A stretch of 64,000 bases of DNA from Poa pratensis (GCA_947311845.1 CAMZMU010000123.1:17908785-17972784); one strand, 5' to 3'; numbered from the stretch's first letter, positions 20,134 through 33,582 are shown. The notes: generated by a model not told the origin, from the sequence alone. Made by a program: numbers and translations.

Positions 20134-22480
20134 GCGGCGGCGGCGGCGGCGGCGGGCGGGAACCCTAGGGCTGCTGTGTCCTCCGTTGAGGAGTTGGGGG
20201 GAAGGCGGCGCGGCGGCGAGTGGTGGTGATTGGGGGATTATGCTGGAGGACTTGGGCCTGTACAGCTTTATTTTATTTTTATCTTTTGGGGAGCTATATT
20301 TGATTTAACGGGATCATCTTAATAAACCAAAACAGCTAAAAGGGGCCTTCCTTTCCTTCTAATCCACACGAACACCGATAGTAATTTCTGATTTCTCGTG
20401 ATTAGTGGGATTCATCATATACTCTAATTTAGTTAACTTCAATTTACCAGCATTTTTCAAAAAATCACCAGTATTTATTACTCCATTTTTTGGATGAAGG
20501 AATATGTCAAATCTTTCATAAAATTGAATCTAAAACACTAAAATTTTAAATACAGATTCTTTGAAACTACGGACAGAAGTCTGACGGCATATGGTTCATA
20601 TGACGGTAACCATTTGTAAGTAGATAACTACTATTTTCATCTCCACTAATATAAAAGGAGCTAGGCGAACAAATCCAGAGCATCTATACGTATCAACATC
20701 TAAGTTTAACCTCTCAAATTGACCCAATGATATGTGATGTGCATCCGACGCGAAAAACAGATCTTCTAAATTCATGTAACCCACATAGTCTACTATGATA
20801 AATAAAAAAACGTGACACTTCCCTCATGCATCAAAACATTAGCTTTAAATTTGGGAATCCAAACATTTTCTCATGTAATAGTTTGTAAATTAGGGTTTAG
20901 CCGTTTAGGTAAACCCGTGTGGTCTACTACTAAAGCATCCGCATATATAAGAGTGGTAATTAAAATAAATCACAAATATTCACTCATGCAATAGTTGTAA
21001 ACTAGGGTTAGGGTTAGGTATTCGGTCACTCAAGCGACCCATCATACACAAACTAAATACATAAATGTGAAGTGCTATGTAGCTCCTCAAACTTTAAAGA
21101 GTTTGACTTAGAACGAAACTCGAAATACACTCGTTTAGAGATGGAGAGAGGATGCCGCTTTTCACGCAGTCTCCTCCAGTGAAGCATACAGAGTCAGCTA
21201 GCCAGCCAAATATTAAGTTCTAACAATTAACTGCTATTGGCTTCCATGTGTATTAGTATTACATTTTTCTTTATTTATTTTGTGAAAATCTTTTCCATAT
21301 GGTTTGTCATTTATTTTGGTCCAACAATACCGTATTTTGTAGGATTGCCGTTGTCGACTTTTTCAAAGTTCAGTGTCGCTCCAGATGTTGTAAATTTAGG
21401 TCAATCTTAGATCACCGCCTTAGGTGACGGCACATATGTAATTAAATTTACATTTTAATTATTAGACATGCCCTTTTTCCCTTATAAATTATTTTAATTA
21501 TCTATCTCATTTCATAATCGTCGGTTATTTATATGCATATATTTTTTAATGTCAAAATAGGAATCGATACGGGTCCTTTTTATGCAAACCGGAAATTATG
21601 TAAGACAAGAAACCTCCTCCAACCTCCTATATAAAGAAGATCCAAGCCTCTTCAAAGGACATCTAATTCAAGACTTACAAGAGCGCTACCACGACCTCCA
21701 CACACACGCCCAAACCGATCTATGTTTCAACACACCTTTTGAACCTCGTCAGGATGATCATATAAATCCCACCAGTTCCTATCATCTACACACTGTAATC
21801 CCTTGTACATCTCTCATATAATCCAAGAAGGCGGGAGTAGAACTTTAAACCATCATCATGGGGTCTGAACCTTGGTATAGCGGTGTCTGTGTACGTGTTC
21901 GTCCTCAGCATCATCATCATCATACCTATTGTCCGGAGCCTCGACCGAACAAATAAACTCTTCTGATTCTTGGAACTGAGATTGTCGTGGGATCATGAAA
22001 ATCATCCGTCGATATCCGTTAATCTCATTTTTTTTATGTTGCTTGAGCTCCAACTTGGGCTTAACCTAGAGTTGGTGTTCTTCATCAGCTGCGGGTCTCC
22101 TCTGGTGGATCGAGTTAAGATGACGATGGTTCTTTCATGTGTTTAAAGGTGCTTGTTTTGTTGTATCTTCTTTGCAAAATCCTAGTGATTGTGGCCACAC
22201 GAGATGTTATTGCCGATGAGAGATAAGTGAGCATCTCCCTACATGCCCATGTTGGTGTGCCTCACCCATATCTATTGTTGGGCGTGATTCATTCACATGA
22301 TTTGTAATGAGAGTTTGTTTCTCAATCGACTGCAAATATTTTCAACTCCTGAACATTTTTCTCCAAGAGTATCTTCCATTAGCTGGAGTTGTTCTCCCTC
22401 CATTAATTTTAGAAGAGTGTCCTCCGGTGTTCGATTTCATTGTTTTCCAGACCAAGGTGTTAGATTTGTCACACATATGG
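20134..22480. other. Intergenic between NFXL1 and the Copia element
   Basis: The first 150-300 bp are the likely 5' UTR and promoter of NFXL1 on the minus strand. The rest is AT-rich. At 21620-21830 an LTR-like stretch occurs (CCTATATAAAGAAGATCC, then a polypurine-poor leader and GTAATCCCTTGTACATC), which resembles a Gypsy LTR promoter and R region, but its ends are not visible. A short GGGTTA tract at about 21003 is too brief to be telomeric. Confidence 0.35.
22357..22455 (+). repeat. Host repeat duplicated across the Copia insertion site
   Basis: Sequence left of the insertion (from 'ttttctccaagagtatcttcc' onwards, 22357-22455) is matched by 34824-34920 on the right ('ttttctcaagagctttttt' onwards) at roughly three quarters identity over about 100 bp. 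The element therefore landed at or inside a pre-existing diverged tandem duplication. This is distinct from the 5-bp target duplication. Confidence 0.65.
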
Positions 22481-22485
22481 CATAT

Positions 22486-23720
22486 TGAAAGGATCGTATG
22501 GCCACCTAGAGGGGGGGGGGGTGAATAGGTGCTACTCCAATTTCTAATTCTTTTTCGATTAAGGCTTGACTAAAAGGTAAATTCTCTAGATATGCAACTA
22601 TGGTGAATTTACCTATATGACAAGTTAAGTCTAAACAAGATAAGATACAAGTAGTAAATAACTAGAAAGGATTAACCGATAGGAAAGCACGCGGAGACAA
22701 GGATGTATTCCCGAGTTCCTCCTTTTTAGGGGAGTACGTCTCGTTGGAGGGGTGTGAGCTTCAAACTCAAGATGCCACAAAAGGCTTCACCCTATTCTCC
22801 GATGAACCTCGCACAAAAGCTCGGTCCACCTTTCTTTATCGGAATCCTCCAAAGCGGAATCCGGAGCACAAAAGCTCGTTACAACAACTTGAGGCTCAAC
22901 CCACAAAAGGATTGGGGGCTCTCAATCACCAACAACACCTGCTACACAAAAGTAACAAGCAAGTGAGAACAACAAGATGCCTAGGTTTTCCTAGTGGAAA
23001 CCCTAGGCTCAAATCCCTCAAGTGAATGAGGGGGAAATGAAGAACGCTTCGGTGGAGTTGTAGATCCGGGCCTTCTCCTTCAATCCTCCAAGTATGAGTG
23101 AGTTTGGGTGGAGGGATTGGGAGATTGATGAGCTTTGGTCTTGCAACAATGGGGGGGCAAGAGATTCTGGTCGAGCTCCTCTGCTGGAGGTAGGTGGAGG
23201 GGTATTTATACCCCTCCCAAATCTAGCCGTTGCAAGTCTTCAGGGGGCCGGAATATCCGGCTTGAGTGGGGGCCGGAATATCCGCCCCCCCCCCCCCCCC
23301 GGAATATCCGGCCCAGATATTGAAATGTCCGGCCCCAAATATCCGGTTTTGGCAGACGAACGCACATCTGGTTGTTCTCTGGTCCTTAGCAGAAAATCCC
23401 TGGGGGCCGGAATATCCGGCCGAGAATATGAATAATCCGGCCCAAATGTCCGGTTTAGCCAGACACTCGCACAAACGTCTGGCAGCTGATTCTTGGCAGA
23501 AATTTCCTGGGGGCCGGAATATCCGGCCCATAATTCAAATGTCCGGCCTAAAATATCCGGTTTTGCCAGAGCAACACACGAGCTTCTTTTCTCACATCTT
23601 TTTGGAGTTTGATGCTTATAAGATTTTCCTTAAATCCTGCATCACTTAAGCATGGTTAAATTATCGCTAGTGTTGTTGCCTAACACACAAAACAACGAGG
23701 GATCATGAAATGCCCTTTCA
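22486..23720 (-). repeat. 3' LTR of the Copia element
   Basis: It is the partner of the right-hand LTR and starts immediately after the CATAT duplication at 22481-22485. A run of about 18 C residues (23283-23300) sits between two palindromes. Part of it (23374-23720) is copied again at 24166-24512. Confidence 0.92.
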
Positions 23721-24932
23721 ATCTCCCCCTTTTTGGTGTTAGATGACAACACTAGGATTTGCAAAGAGGTAACCGAACCATGTCATCAAGTTTCCAAAAA
23801 GATTAGAAAGGCTCCCCCTAAATGTGTGCATATAAGTAGTTTGCATTGGAATACAAATGCACAACATATAGGTAAAGAGCTTCACCATTCATAGTAGGGA
23901 AACATGATACAAGCATGAGACAAGATATATATATATATATGAATATGATGAAATTTTGAGTTGAAGATCATACCATTGCATAAATAATTTCAACCACAAC
24001 ATAACTAGATAATTCCGAAATCCATGTCTCATCAAAGAACCATAGGACATAGTGCTTACACATAGCATACAAATAGCAAATAGTTCGATAAAAAAGAAAA
24101 AATGGACACAAGCTCTTAAGAAATGATAAAGGCATATGCTTGGCAGAAATATGATAAAGGCACAAGTTCTCTGGTCCTTAGCAGAAAATCCCTGGGGGCC
24201 GGAATATCCGGCCGAGAATATGAATAATCCGGCCCAAATGTCCGGTTTAGCCAGACACTCGCACAAACGTCTGGCAGCTGATTCTTGGCAGAAATTTCCT
24301 GGGGGCCGGAATATCCGGCCCATAATTCAAATGTCCGGCCTAAAATATCCGGTTTTGCCAGAGCAACACACGAGCTTCTTTTCTCACATCTTTTTGGAGT
24401 TTGATGCTTATAAGATTTTCCTTAAATCCTGCATCACTTAAGCATGGTTAAATTATCGCTAGTGTTGTTGCCTAACACACAAAACAACGAGGGATCATGA
24501 AATGCCCTTTCAATCTCCCCCTTTTTGGTGTTAGATGACAACACTAGGATTTGCAAAGAGGTAACCGAACCATGTCATCAAGTTTCCAAAAAGATTAGAA
24601 AGGCTCCCCCTAAATGTGTGCATATAAGTAGTTTGCATTGGAATACAAATGCACAACATATAGGTAAAGAGCTTCACCATTCATAGTAGGGAAACATGAT
24701 ACAAGCATGAGACAAGATATATATATATATGAATATGATGAAATTTTGAGTTGAAGATCATACCATTGCATAAATAATTTCAACCACAACATAACTAGAT
24801 AATTCCGAAATCCATGTCTCATCAAAGAACCATAGGACATAGTGCTTACACATAGCATACAAATAGCAAATAGTTCGATAAAAAAGAAAAAATGGACACA
24901 AGCTCTTAAGAAATGATAAAGGCATATGCTTG
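23374..24932. repeat. Tandem duplication spanning the 3' LTR boundary
   Basis: Unit 1 (23374-24142) and unit 2 (24166-24932) are nearly identical and differ mainly in the length of an AT microsatellite. They are joined by a 23-base filler that partly echoes the unit end. Each unit contains the inner end of the LTR, the polypurine tract and about 420 bp of the internal region, so the element holds a partial third LTR end. Confidence 0.9.
23721..23735 (-). other. Polypurine tract of the Copia element
   Basis: The minus-strand sequence AAAAAGGGGGAGAT abuts the 3' LTR and would prime plus-strand DNA synthesis. A second copy lies at about 24513-24527 inside the tandem duplication. Confidence 0.85.
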
Positions 24933-25040
24933 TGTCCGACCCATGCAAAACCCCACGGAGAACCTAAATAGAACTACTTCTCCCCCTTTGGCATCGAACC
25001 GCCAAAAAGGGAAAAGAGCGAGGCTAAACGTCCCGGAGGC

Positions 25041-26924
25041 TCAACCGGACTCCGCATCCTCAACCTCATCCTCGCGCTCCTCGGAGGCAGCATCACTACC
25101 AGCTTCAGCATCATCATCACTGTCAGCAGGTGGAGGTGAACTAGCAGCAGCAGCACTGTCAGAGTAGAGGACCGTCTCCATGTCAACCCATGGAACCTTT
25201 GACCGATTCCACTTACTATATGAGAGGGGAGCTAAGGCCTTGGGGGGAGCACCCTTTGAGCCTGACACATGGTGAATAATAAGCTTCTGATCATGGGCCA
25301 TGTCATGGCGGTCACGGTAGGCAGTGTATTGCTCCTTGCGGATTTCAATGCCCATGCAAAGCATGCTCCGCTGAAACCAATTCAGCTTTTTAATCTCCGG
25401 GGCAATAGATGGTGCAGCAGTGTTCAAACGCCTAGTGCTACCACTTCGGCGAGCATCAGTCATAAAGGAATCAGTGATAATAGGAGTGGACTGCATCTTT
25501 TTGAGATAGAACCCCTTTGGCTTGTGCTCCACACAGCCCCTAGACAAGTCATAGTCCTCCAATTTGTCCTTGATAAGCGGCATAATATAAGGAGCATAAG
25601 GAATTGAGTATCGAGAAACCATTGCATCATGCATCTCATGAAAGATATAATCCATCACATCCACTTTAAAATTCTCTTCGGAGTCTTCACTTTGAAAGCA
25701 AGCATGAGCATGAAGAAGGAGATCCACTAGACATCCTCGGATAGCATTTCGGTTTCCACCACTTGGGTCAATGTTCTCACGAAAAATGCGCACAAGAAGA
25801 TCATAGAGAGGGAGGAGGCCCTTGACCTCACCAATGACACCACGGGGACCATAGAGATCAGCCAACAAGTTCTTGTTAGGCCTTCCCGGGGAGTGAAGAC
25901 GACGACCCACTGCACGAGCTGCTCCCTTGAACCTGTAGCCGAGGACCCTAGCGAAATCATAGAAGGTAGCCTCACAATAGATAGCCCCGGTCATCCACTT
26001 CATAGTGAGAGCATCATCACCTTTCATAACTAGAGTGGCGAAAAACTGCTGAAAGATAGTTGGATTGTAGTCACATTGAATACCCATGAGGCGATGAAGT
26101 CCCATTTTCTGAGTCACATACACTGCATCGGAAAATTCTGCCTTGGCCTTGAAGCGATTCATGTCAATTGAGTGCATTAGACGGATGGGATGCACGAAGG
26201 TGAGATAAATGTCTCGGTAAATGTACATTTGTTGAGTGCACCAAAAGTTTGTGTCCTCAATATCCTCATCTCTATCCTCAGATTCATACCAATCTCCTTG
26301 ACGCAAGGCGGAGTAGTCAACAGCATCCAAGAGCTTGTAATCGGTTCGAGCAGCTTTGCCCTTTCTCTTCTTAACCTCAGCCCTTGATTTCTCAGATTTC
26401 TTCTCAGCAGCTTGCTGCCTAGTAACTGACTCATCAACGAAAACACCTTCTGCATTTTTCTTGAGGTACCTTTTGCGATGATATTTCTTCGGAGTACTCG
26501 AATCACCTGTGAAATAAGAAGATAGGTGGATAGCATAGATAAGGACACACAAGTTTATGACTGGAATACTAAATACATTAGAGAAGGAAACCCTTAGTCG
26601 ATACTACTTAGGCCTAAAAAGAATCTGAAATACAGACCCCGGATATTCCGGTCCAGAGAGGGCCGGATATTCCGGGGGCGGATATTCCGGTCCAGAGAGG
26701 GCCGGATATTCCGGCCAGCAAGGGCCGGATATTCCGGCCTCCAGAAATCTGATTCATCTAGGTCTAAAAGTAGATCGAACAAAAGAGTACCAAAACTAAT
26801 GTATCTAGATGACAGGGAAAGCAACTAGCATCATCTACTCCAAGTATTAGCACAAAATAACTCCACATCAAGAGAGGATGAAGAACACCCTAGATTTGAA
26901 AGTGAGAGAGTTACCCTCATCCAT
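25041..26924 (-). CDS. Extra ORF downstream of pol (ORF3), apparently spliced, plant-transposon-protein-like
   Basis: An intact frame in the position where env-like genes sit in some plant LTR elements. A 10-base mini-exon at 26924-26915 (ATGGATGAGG, donor GTAACT) joins an acceptor TTTCACAG ending at 26507, so the second exon is 26506-25041. The join keeps phase and gives 491 residues starting MDEGDSST. A frame beginning at an ATG inside the intron is the unspliced alternative. The protein has a basic lead (KKYHRKRYLKK), a central region resembling the 'putative plant transposon protein' family (FVHPIRLMHSIDMNRF, then MGIQCDYNPTIFQQFF) and a strongly acidic Asp/Glu/Ala tail. I see no signal peptide or membrane span, so an envelope function is unlikely. 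The real function is unknown. It is the only undamaged frame in the element. Confidence 0.65.
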
Positions 26925-27195
26925 TTGAGGAACCACTTGGAGGAGAAGATGCCCGGAAGAATGGAGAATCAGATCCGGAGGGCCCCCGGATATTCCGGTG
27001 GTCCAACTTGACTCCGGTGAGGCAGGGCGGCAGCAGGCAGCAGTTTTTGAGGTGAGGGGGTCGGGGGGAAATGAGGAGCACGAAGCCCTCTCCACCCCGG
27101 ATATTCCCCTTTTAAAAAAAAAGACAACTGCTTAGGCCGGATATTCCGGCCCCCCGATGGGGCGGATATTCCGTCCCCCCGGATATTCCGGCCCA
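26636..27195. repeat. Second palindrome cluster around the start of ORF3
   Basis: Five copies of CCGGATATTCCGG-type sites lie at about 26638-26745, and four to five more at about 26985-27195. They flank the proposed mini-exon of the downstream ORF. They have the opposite orientation to the LTR copies, reading GATATTC on the plus strand. Here 'gtccagagagggccggat' is also tandemly repeated. Confidence 0.8.
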
Positions 27196-27751
27196 AAAAG
27201 GCTGAATAATCCGGGGCCTGCTGGAGCCAAAACACTCAGATGAAAGGTGGACTTGTGTGCAAGAAAAGACATGTTTTTAGATGAGAGAGGCTTAGGATTA
27301 GAGAGCCAAACTGATATTGGTACTTCACGCTCAAACTTGCAAGAAACGAACAAGGAAATGCCAAGTTGAGTGTGTTTTCCATAAAACCAACGAAAAAGGA
27401 CCAAAAACTCCAAATGATTTGCAAATAAAGTCCACAAGAACCAACTCTTCATAAAGAAGAGGGCGGTGGCCTAGGCCACCATATGAGTTTGTGGTGTGAC
27501 ACCGCGAAGATGTATCTTGGGTTCACGGCCACTACTCGTCATTTAAGCTCACAATTCATAAAATGAAAATATAGAGGCAAAATGAGTTCTTGCTATCGGC
27601 ATAATGGGGGGAGGGATAGACCAATGGATTAGACCGCACTCCCCCAATGTCCATGCCTACACCAAACCAAATTACTATTGTCTAATATGGGTAGGTATGC
27701 AAGAAGTCCACTAAGTCCAATTGCTTATGTCCACCACATTTAGTTCTCCTC

Positions 27752-30700
27752 TCAACTCCTTGAATCTTGCTTCACCAAGAGGCTTTGTGAACATATCGGC
27801 GAGTTGATGCTTGGTGTTGACATAGTTGATTGCAATATCACCCTTTCAACATGATCTCGAATAAAATGATACCGGATCTCAATATGCTTGGTCTTCCCAT
27901 GAAGTACCGGATTGTGAGCAATTTTGATGGCACTTTCATTGTCACATAAAAGAGGCACTTTGTCACAAATGACACCATAATCCTTTAAAATTTGCCTCAT
28001 CCATAATAATTGTGCACAACAACTTCCGGCGGCAATGTATTCGGCTTCGGTGGAGGACGAGGCCACACAATTTTGCTTCTTGGAAGACCAACTCACAAGA
28101 GACCTACCAAGGAATTGGCAAGTACCCGAAGTTGATTTTCTATCCATTTTGCAACCCGCCCAATCCGCATCCGAATAACCTACAAGATCAAAGCTTGTCC
28201 CATGGGGGTACCAAAGACCATAGTTAGGAGTATCTATCAAGTATCTTAGAATCCTTTTAACCGCGTTTCATGACTTTCCTTAGGACTTGATTGGAATCTT
28301 GCACACATACCCACACTAAACATAATATCCGGTCTAGATGCACAAAGGTAAAGTAAAGATCCAATCATAGAACGATAAAGCTTGGGATCAACTTCCTTAC
28401 CCTTCGGATCTAAGTGTAGATCCGCCTTAGAGTCCATGGGAAACTTATATGGCTTGGCGTTGTTCATATCAAATTTCTTGAGCATGTCTTGAATATACTT
28501 GGCTTGACATAAGAATGTTCCTTCACTATATTGGTGGATTTCAAAGCCAAGAAAATACTTCAATTCTCCCATCATGGACATCTCAAATTCCTTGGTCATT
28601 AGCTTAGAGAATTGATCACTAAATTCATGGTTAGTAGAACCAAAGATAATATCATCAACATATATTTGGCATACGAAAAGCTCTCCATTTATCCTTTTTG
28701 TGAAAAAGGTGGGATCGATTACCCCAATTCAAAACCATGGTCTACTAAGAACTCCTTGAGATGATCATACCAAGCACGTGGAGCTTGCTTGAGCCCATAA
28801 AGGGCCTTATGTAGTAAGTAGACATGGTTAGGAAATTTAGGGTCTTCAAAACCCGGAGGTTGTTTCACATACACTAATTCATTAGTGGACCATTTAGAAA
28901 AGCACTTTTAACATCCATTTGATATAAGGTAATGTTATGAGTAGATGCATAGGCAATCAATAAACGAATAGATTCAAGTCTAGCAACGGGGGCATAGTTT
29001 CACCGTAGTCGACTCCTTCGATTTGGGTGTAGCCTTGTGCAACCAATCTTGCTTTGTTGCGAATGACTTGACCATGTGAGTCTTGCTTGTTCTTGAATAT
29101 CCACTTGGTTCCAATGACATTATGTGATGTGTCTTTGGGTCTTTCAACTAATGACCATACTTTGTTGCGCTCGAAGTTGTTCAATTCTTCATGCATGGCC
29201 GCAACCCAATCCATGTCTTCAAGAGCATCATATACCTTGAGAGGTTCTAAGCTAGACAAACAAGAGACATGACCACAAAAGTTAGTTAATTGATTACGTG
29301 TGGACACACCCTTACGAATACTCCCAAGGATATTTTCTTTGTAGTGTTGGAGATGATCCAATGTTGATGCACGCCGAATGACTCGGCGTTCTATGGCTTG
29401 ACCAATTGTTTCACCAACACGAACATCTTCATCATTTCCTTCATCTTGTTCATGGTCAACCCGAAGTGGAGTTCTTGGAGATGGGGGTTCATCATGTTCT
29501 TGTTTCCACTAGAGTTGGGTGGGTCTTGACCATTATCTTGCTCATGTGGATGACTATCATGATCTTGTTCTTGTATAGCTTGTTGATCAATGGTTGAGGT
29601 GGATGGTTCAACTTGAGTAGAACTTGTTCCTTCTTCTTGAGTGTCCATAATAGGTTCTTCAATAGGAATAAGTTCCCCTATGCCCATAGTTCTTATGGCT
29701 TGAGGTGGAGGTACATCACCTACATTATCATGATCAATATGCTCCGCTTGGGAGCCATTATCCTCGACAAACTCCACATTCATAGATTCTTCAACACATC
29801 CGGTGGATATGTTGTAGACCCTATAAGTATGGGAGTTTGCGGCATATCCAACAAAAATACCATCAAAAGTTCTAGATTCAAATTTAGCAATTGGGCAACC
29901 TTTAATGTAAACATGGCATTTGCATCCAAATACGCGAAAGTAAGAGACATTTGGCTTTTTACCGATAAGGAGTTCATATGGTGTCTTTTTCATGAGAGGA
30001 CGAAAGAAGAGCCGGTTGGAGTAGTGGCAAGCGGTATTGATGGCTTCGGCCCAAAAGTTATATGGGGAACGAAATTCGGCCAACATAGTTCTTGCCATAT
30101 CAATAAGAGTGCGGTTCTTCCTTTCGGCGACACCATTTTGTTGGGAGTATAAGCAGCGGAATATTGGTGTTGAATGCCCTCCCCACTTAGGAAATCATCC
30201 ATAGTGTAATTCTTGAACTCCGTACCATTGTCACTTCTTATTGCCAAAATCTTGGAGTCATATTGGCGTTGAACTAAGGTTGCAAAGTCAATGAATACTT
30301 TTTGAGTTTCACTCTTCCTCTTGAGGTAGAAAGTCCAACAATATCTTGTATAATCATCCACAATCACCAAACAATATTTCTTGCCACCAAGACTATCATA
30401 TGTGGGAGGCCCAAAGAGATCCATATGAAGGAGCTCCAAAGGCCTCTCGTGGAGATAATGCTCTTCTTGGGTGATTCTTTTCATGCATCTTTCCGGCTAT
30501 GCAAGCACTACAAGGACGATCTTTGGAAAAATTAACATCGGTTAGTCCTACCACGTGTCCACCCTTCACAAGAGTTTGCAAATTTCTCATACCGACATGG
30601 CCTAGCCGGCGATGCCAAAGCCAACCCTTGTCGGATTTAGCCATTAGACACGTGGCGATTTGAGTGGTCTCTTTCGAGAAATCGACCACATACAAACCGT

Positions 30701-31020
30701 TTACACGAAATCCAACAAAGGCTACTTTAAGAGTTTGAGTGAAAAGGATGGTCACGTGGTGTTTATTAAAGATAACGGTGTAACCGACATTGCATAATTG
30801 ACCAACGGAAAGTAAATTATATGAGAGAGATTCAACAAGTAGGACCTTCTCAATGGATAACTCCGGAGTGATCACTACATTGCCATATCCCAATACCTTA
30901 AGTCTTGCATTATTCCCGACGGTGACATGAGAAAATGTGAGTAATTGATTCAATAGGCCCTTTACTACTTCTTTGCTTCCGGTCATGTGAGAAGAGCACC
31001 CACTATCAATGAGCCATGAA
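27752..31020 (-). pseudogene. Copia pol: protease, integrase, reverse transcriptase, RNase H, frameshifted
   Basis: The domains follow the Copia order. The protease region has the DSG active-site triad at about 31005. A pre-integrase motif (LWHRRLGHVGMRNLQ) and the integrase core (LLHMDLFGP, SDNGTEF) follow. Reverse transcriptase has WIFKNK, LVAQGYTQ and the catalytic YVDD at about 28660, and RNase H has DADWAGC and STEAEY. Frame breaks, each consistent with a one-base loss, occur at about 30140, 29000, 28890, 28720 and 28260. A stop also precedes the protease region. The element cannot make a functional polyprotein as written, although conservation is otherwise high. Confidence 0.88.
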
Positions 31021-31050
31021 GATCCACCGGAAGAAAAGTCCTACAAAGAA

Positions 31051-33544
31051 TCAAGTCTTTGTTTTAGGTACCCATTGTGAAATGGGTCCTCTTTTGTTAG
31101 TCACAAGGGTCTTTGGAACCCAAATAGCATAGTGATAATCATCTCCATATGAAGTGCCAACATATTTAGCAAAAACACAACCATCTATAGATTTCATAAG
31201 AACATATGAAGGGTTGTATTTTCCCGCAAAGTCATTGTGAGTGGCATTGCCCCTTGTGGCATCACCACTCGCAATGGTAGTCTCTTTTGCTTGTGCGGGC
31301 TTGGCATTCTTCTTGTTCGTGTTCTTCTTCTTCTTCTTGGCAACATAACCAAGACCCTCTTTCCCTATGTGAGGCTTTTGCGCTTGCAAGAGCTCATAAA
31401 GAGGTTTCTCACCTTGAGGGCTAGAGGCCTTGGCAAGTTCATTCTTCAACCTAGCATTTTCCTCAATGATATTTGCATGATCACAAGAGCAAGTAGAGGA
31501 GCTAGGTTCATCAATTTTAGTAGATTGTATTTGAAGTTGTTCAAAAGACTTGGTGAGAATAGAGTGTTCACTCTCCAAGGCCTTGTGAGCCTTGGTGAGC
31601 GACCCTAACTCATCGGCTAGTCTATTATGACCAACACCAAATACGACCTTTTGTTTCTCTAAAACATTGTATTTAGCAATAGCATGGTCACGTTCTTTAA
31701 TGATCTTAGAAAGAGTTTCATTTTGAGATTCATCAAGATTCTCAAGCTTCTCCTCAAGAGAAACTCGAAGTTCATGCTCTTCCTCAATCGCCTCGGTAAG
31801 GGAAGCGATCTCATTAGCATATTCTCTTTCTAGTCTCCCCTTTTCTTTAAGGAGATCTTGTGCGATGCCATATTGACTCATAAGAATCTCAAGCCGAATC
31901 TTGCTTTCACCTTGCAAGTTAGTCATCAAGAAATCCAAAGCAACATTTTCTTCCTTAACTCTAAGACTCATAAATTCATGCATTTCATTCATAGTCTTAG
32001 GAGGAAGGGAAGGTGATACCTCGGAGAGCTTGGCCATGAGACACGTAGCGGATTTGGTGGTGACATTATCATTGGGGGATTCAAAGAGAGAAGGGGTTGT
32101 CGATGAAGCAATGGCTAAAGCGGCCACTTCACTTGTGGTTGTTTCTTCTTCATCACTCTCATCCCCGGACATATATTCCTCTCTCACCACCAACACCTTG
32201 GAAGGTAGCTTCTTGTTGGGATTGAACTTCTTGAAGTAAGGCTTCGTGGGAGAAGAACTTGACGCTTCCTTGCGAATGAGTCTTCCTCCATGTTCTTCAC
32301 GGTTCTTGTAAGGGCATTGGCAACATAGTGGAATTGATCTTGACAATTGAAGCAAGTCTTCATTTTTGGGTTGCCTTCCTTGTAGCCTCTTGCTTTATGC
32401 TTTTTATCCACATAAGCTTTAGCTTTAGATGGATTTTTCCAAAAGTCCTTCGCCATGAGAGCCACATAATCTCTATGAGCACCCTTGAGTTCCTCGGGTG
32501 CCAAGTAACTTCCCTCTTCATGATCTTGGTCTTCATCTAGTTCCACAACCTTGGCCTTCAAAGCAAGTGAGGAACTTTGGGCCATTCCAAGAGCTCGGGC
32601 ACGAGAGTCTCTAGCAATTTGAGCTCGGACCTTGTAAGATTGCATCTCTTGCATGACTTCATTTGAGGTCAAGAGGTCATAGTTGTGCTTCCCTTGGAGA
32701 CTATTCAAGTCGTTCTCTTCAAACGGCATGAGGGCATTCACATACTTCCTCTTGATGTAAGTATCATCCACATGTTTAGCACCAAGGTCTCTAAATGCGG
32801 TAGCAAGAGCCTTGAGCCTTTGATACATCTCCTCATGAGTTTCATCATCTTTCTTGTAGAAGCCTTCAATTTGATTGCTCATGGCTTCATATCTATTTCT
32901 TCTCATGCTCTCATTTCCAACAAACACCTCCGTGAGATTGTTCCATGCTTCCTTGGCGGTGGTGCAATCTTCAATGTGATGGATGTTCTTTTCACCCACG
33001 GCAACACGGATCACATCAAGAGCGGTGGAATTTAGTTGAGCTTCAACTTCTTCTTTCCTTGTCAAGTCATTTTCATCCACCGGCTTGAATCCATCAACAA
33101 TGATCTTCCAAAGACCTATGCAACCACTTTTCAAGTGAGATTTCATAGAAGATTGCCAACGGGTAAAGGAAGATGCATTAAGACTAGGTGGAGCTCCTCT
33201 TAAGTGAATAGGAGGATGAGGCACGGGTAGGTCGGGAGAGTATGCAAAAGGAACTCTAGCATGCTCTCCCTTCCCATTAGGTGTTTTAGGTGAGGATTCA
33301 TTTTTATTTGAGTTCACCCCCCTTTCTCTTCGACACTTACATCCGAGGGCTTCTCCTTAGGAGGAGCCTCCGGAGTTAGGGAGGAGTCGATACCCTTTGC
33401 CACCATGAGTTGCTCTAACATTTTGCGCAACTCTCCCATTTGAGTATCCATAGAGGACTTCAAGGAAGTGAAGTCCTCCACGGAAACAGAAGTGGGAACG
33501 ATGGTGTCATCGGGTATCTCATTCCCATGTTCGTCGAGGGCCAT
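31051..33544 (-). pseudogene. Copia gag with zinc knuckle and coiled-coil extension, frameshifted
   Basis: It starts at ATG 33544 and encodes the structural protein of the particle. A short acidic lead is followed by a one-base frame break in a G run at about 33318. A Copia-type gag domain follows (WQSSMKSHLKSGCIGLWKII, later TAKEAWNNLTEVF). The zinc knuckle CFNCQ-x3-FHY at about 32340 is cut by another one-base loss. The remaining part down to 31051 is rich in Glu, Leu and Lys and predicts a coiled coil, as in the SIRE lineage. It ends in a region repeating WVPKT. In its present state no full-length Gag can be made. Confidence 0.85.
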
Positions 33545-33582
33545 ATTTCTCTTAGGCGGTTAAGCCCGAATAAAGAGCCGAG

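Noticed and set aside
18748..20229. 493-codon plus-strand frame
   Set aside because: It is antisense to NFXL1, whose cysteine pattern proves the minus strand.
20999..21017. GGGTTA repeats as interstitial telomere
   Set aside because: There are only two to three units, and the plant telomere unit is TTTAGGG.
22841..22990. Frames repeated in both LTRs as a protein gene
   Set aside because: They lie within the LTR, on the strand opposite to the element, and have no domain.
25041..26924. ORF3 as a retroviral-type envelope gene
   Set aside because: Its position fits, but no signal peptide, membrane span or furin-like site is seen. The central part resembles a plant transposon-associated family.
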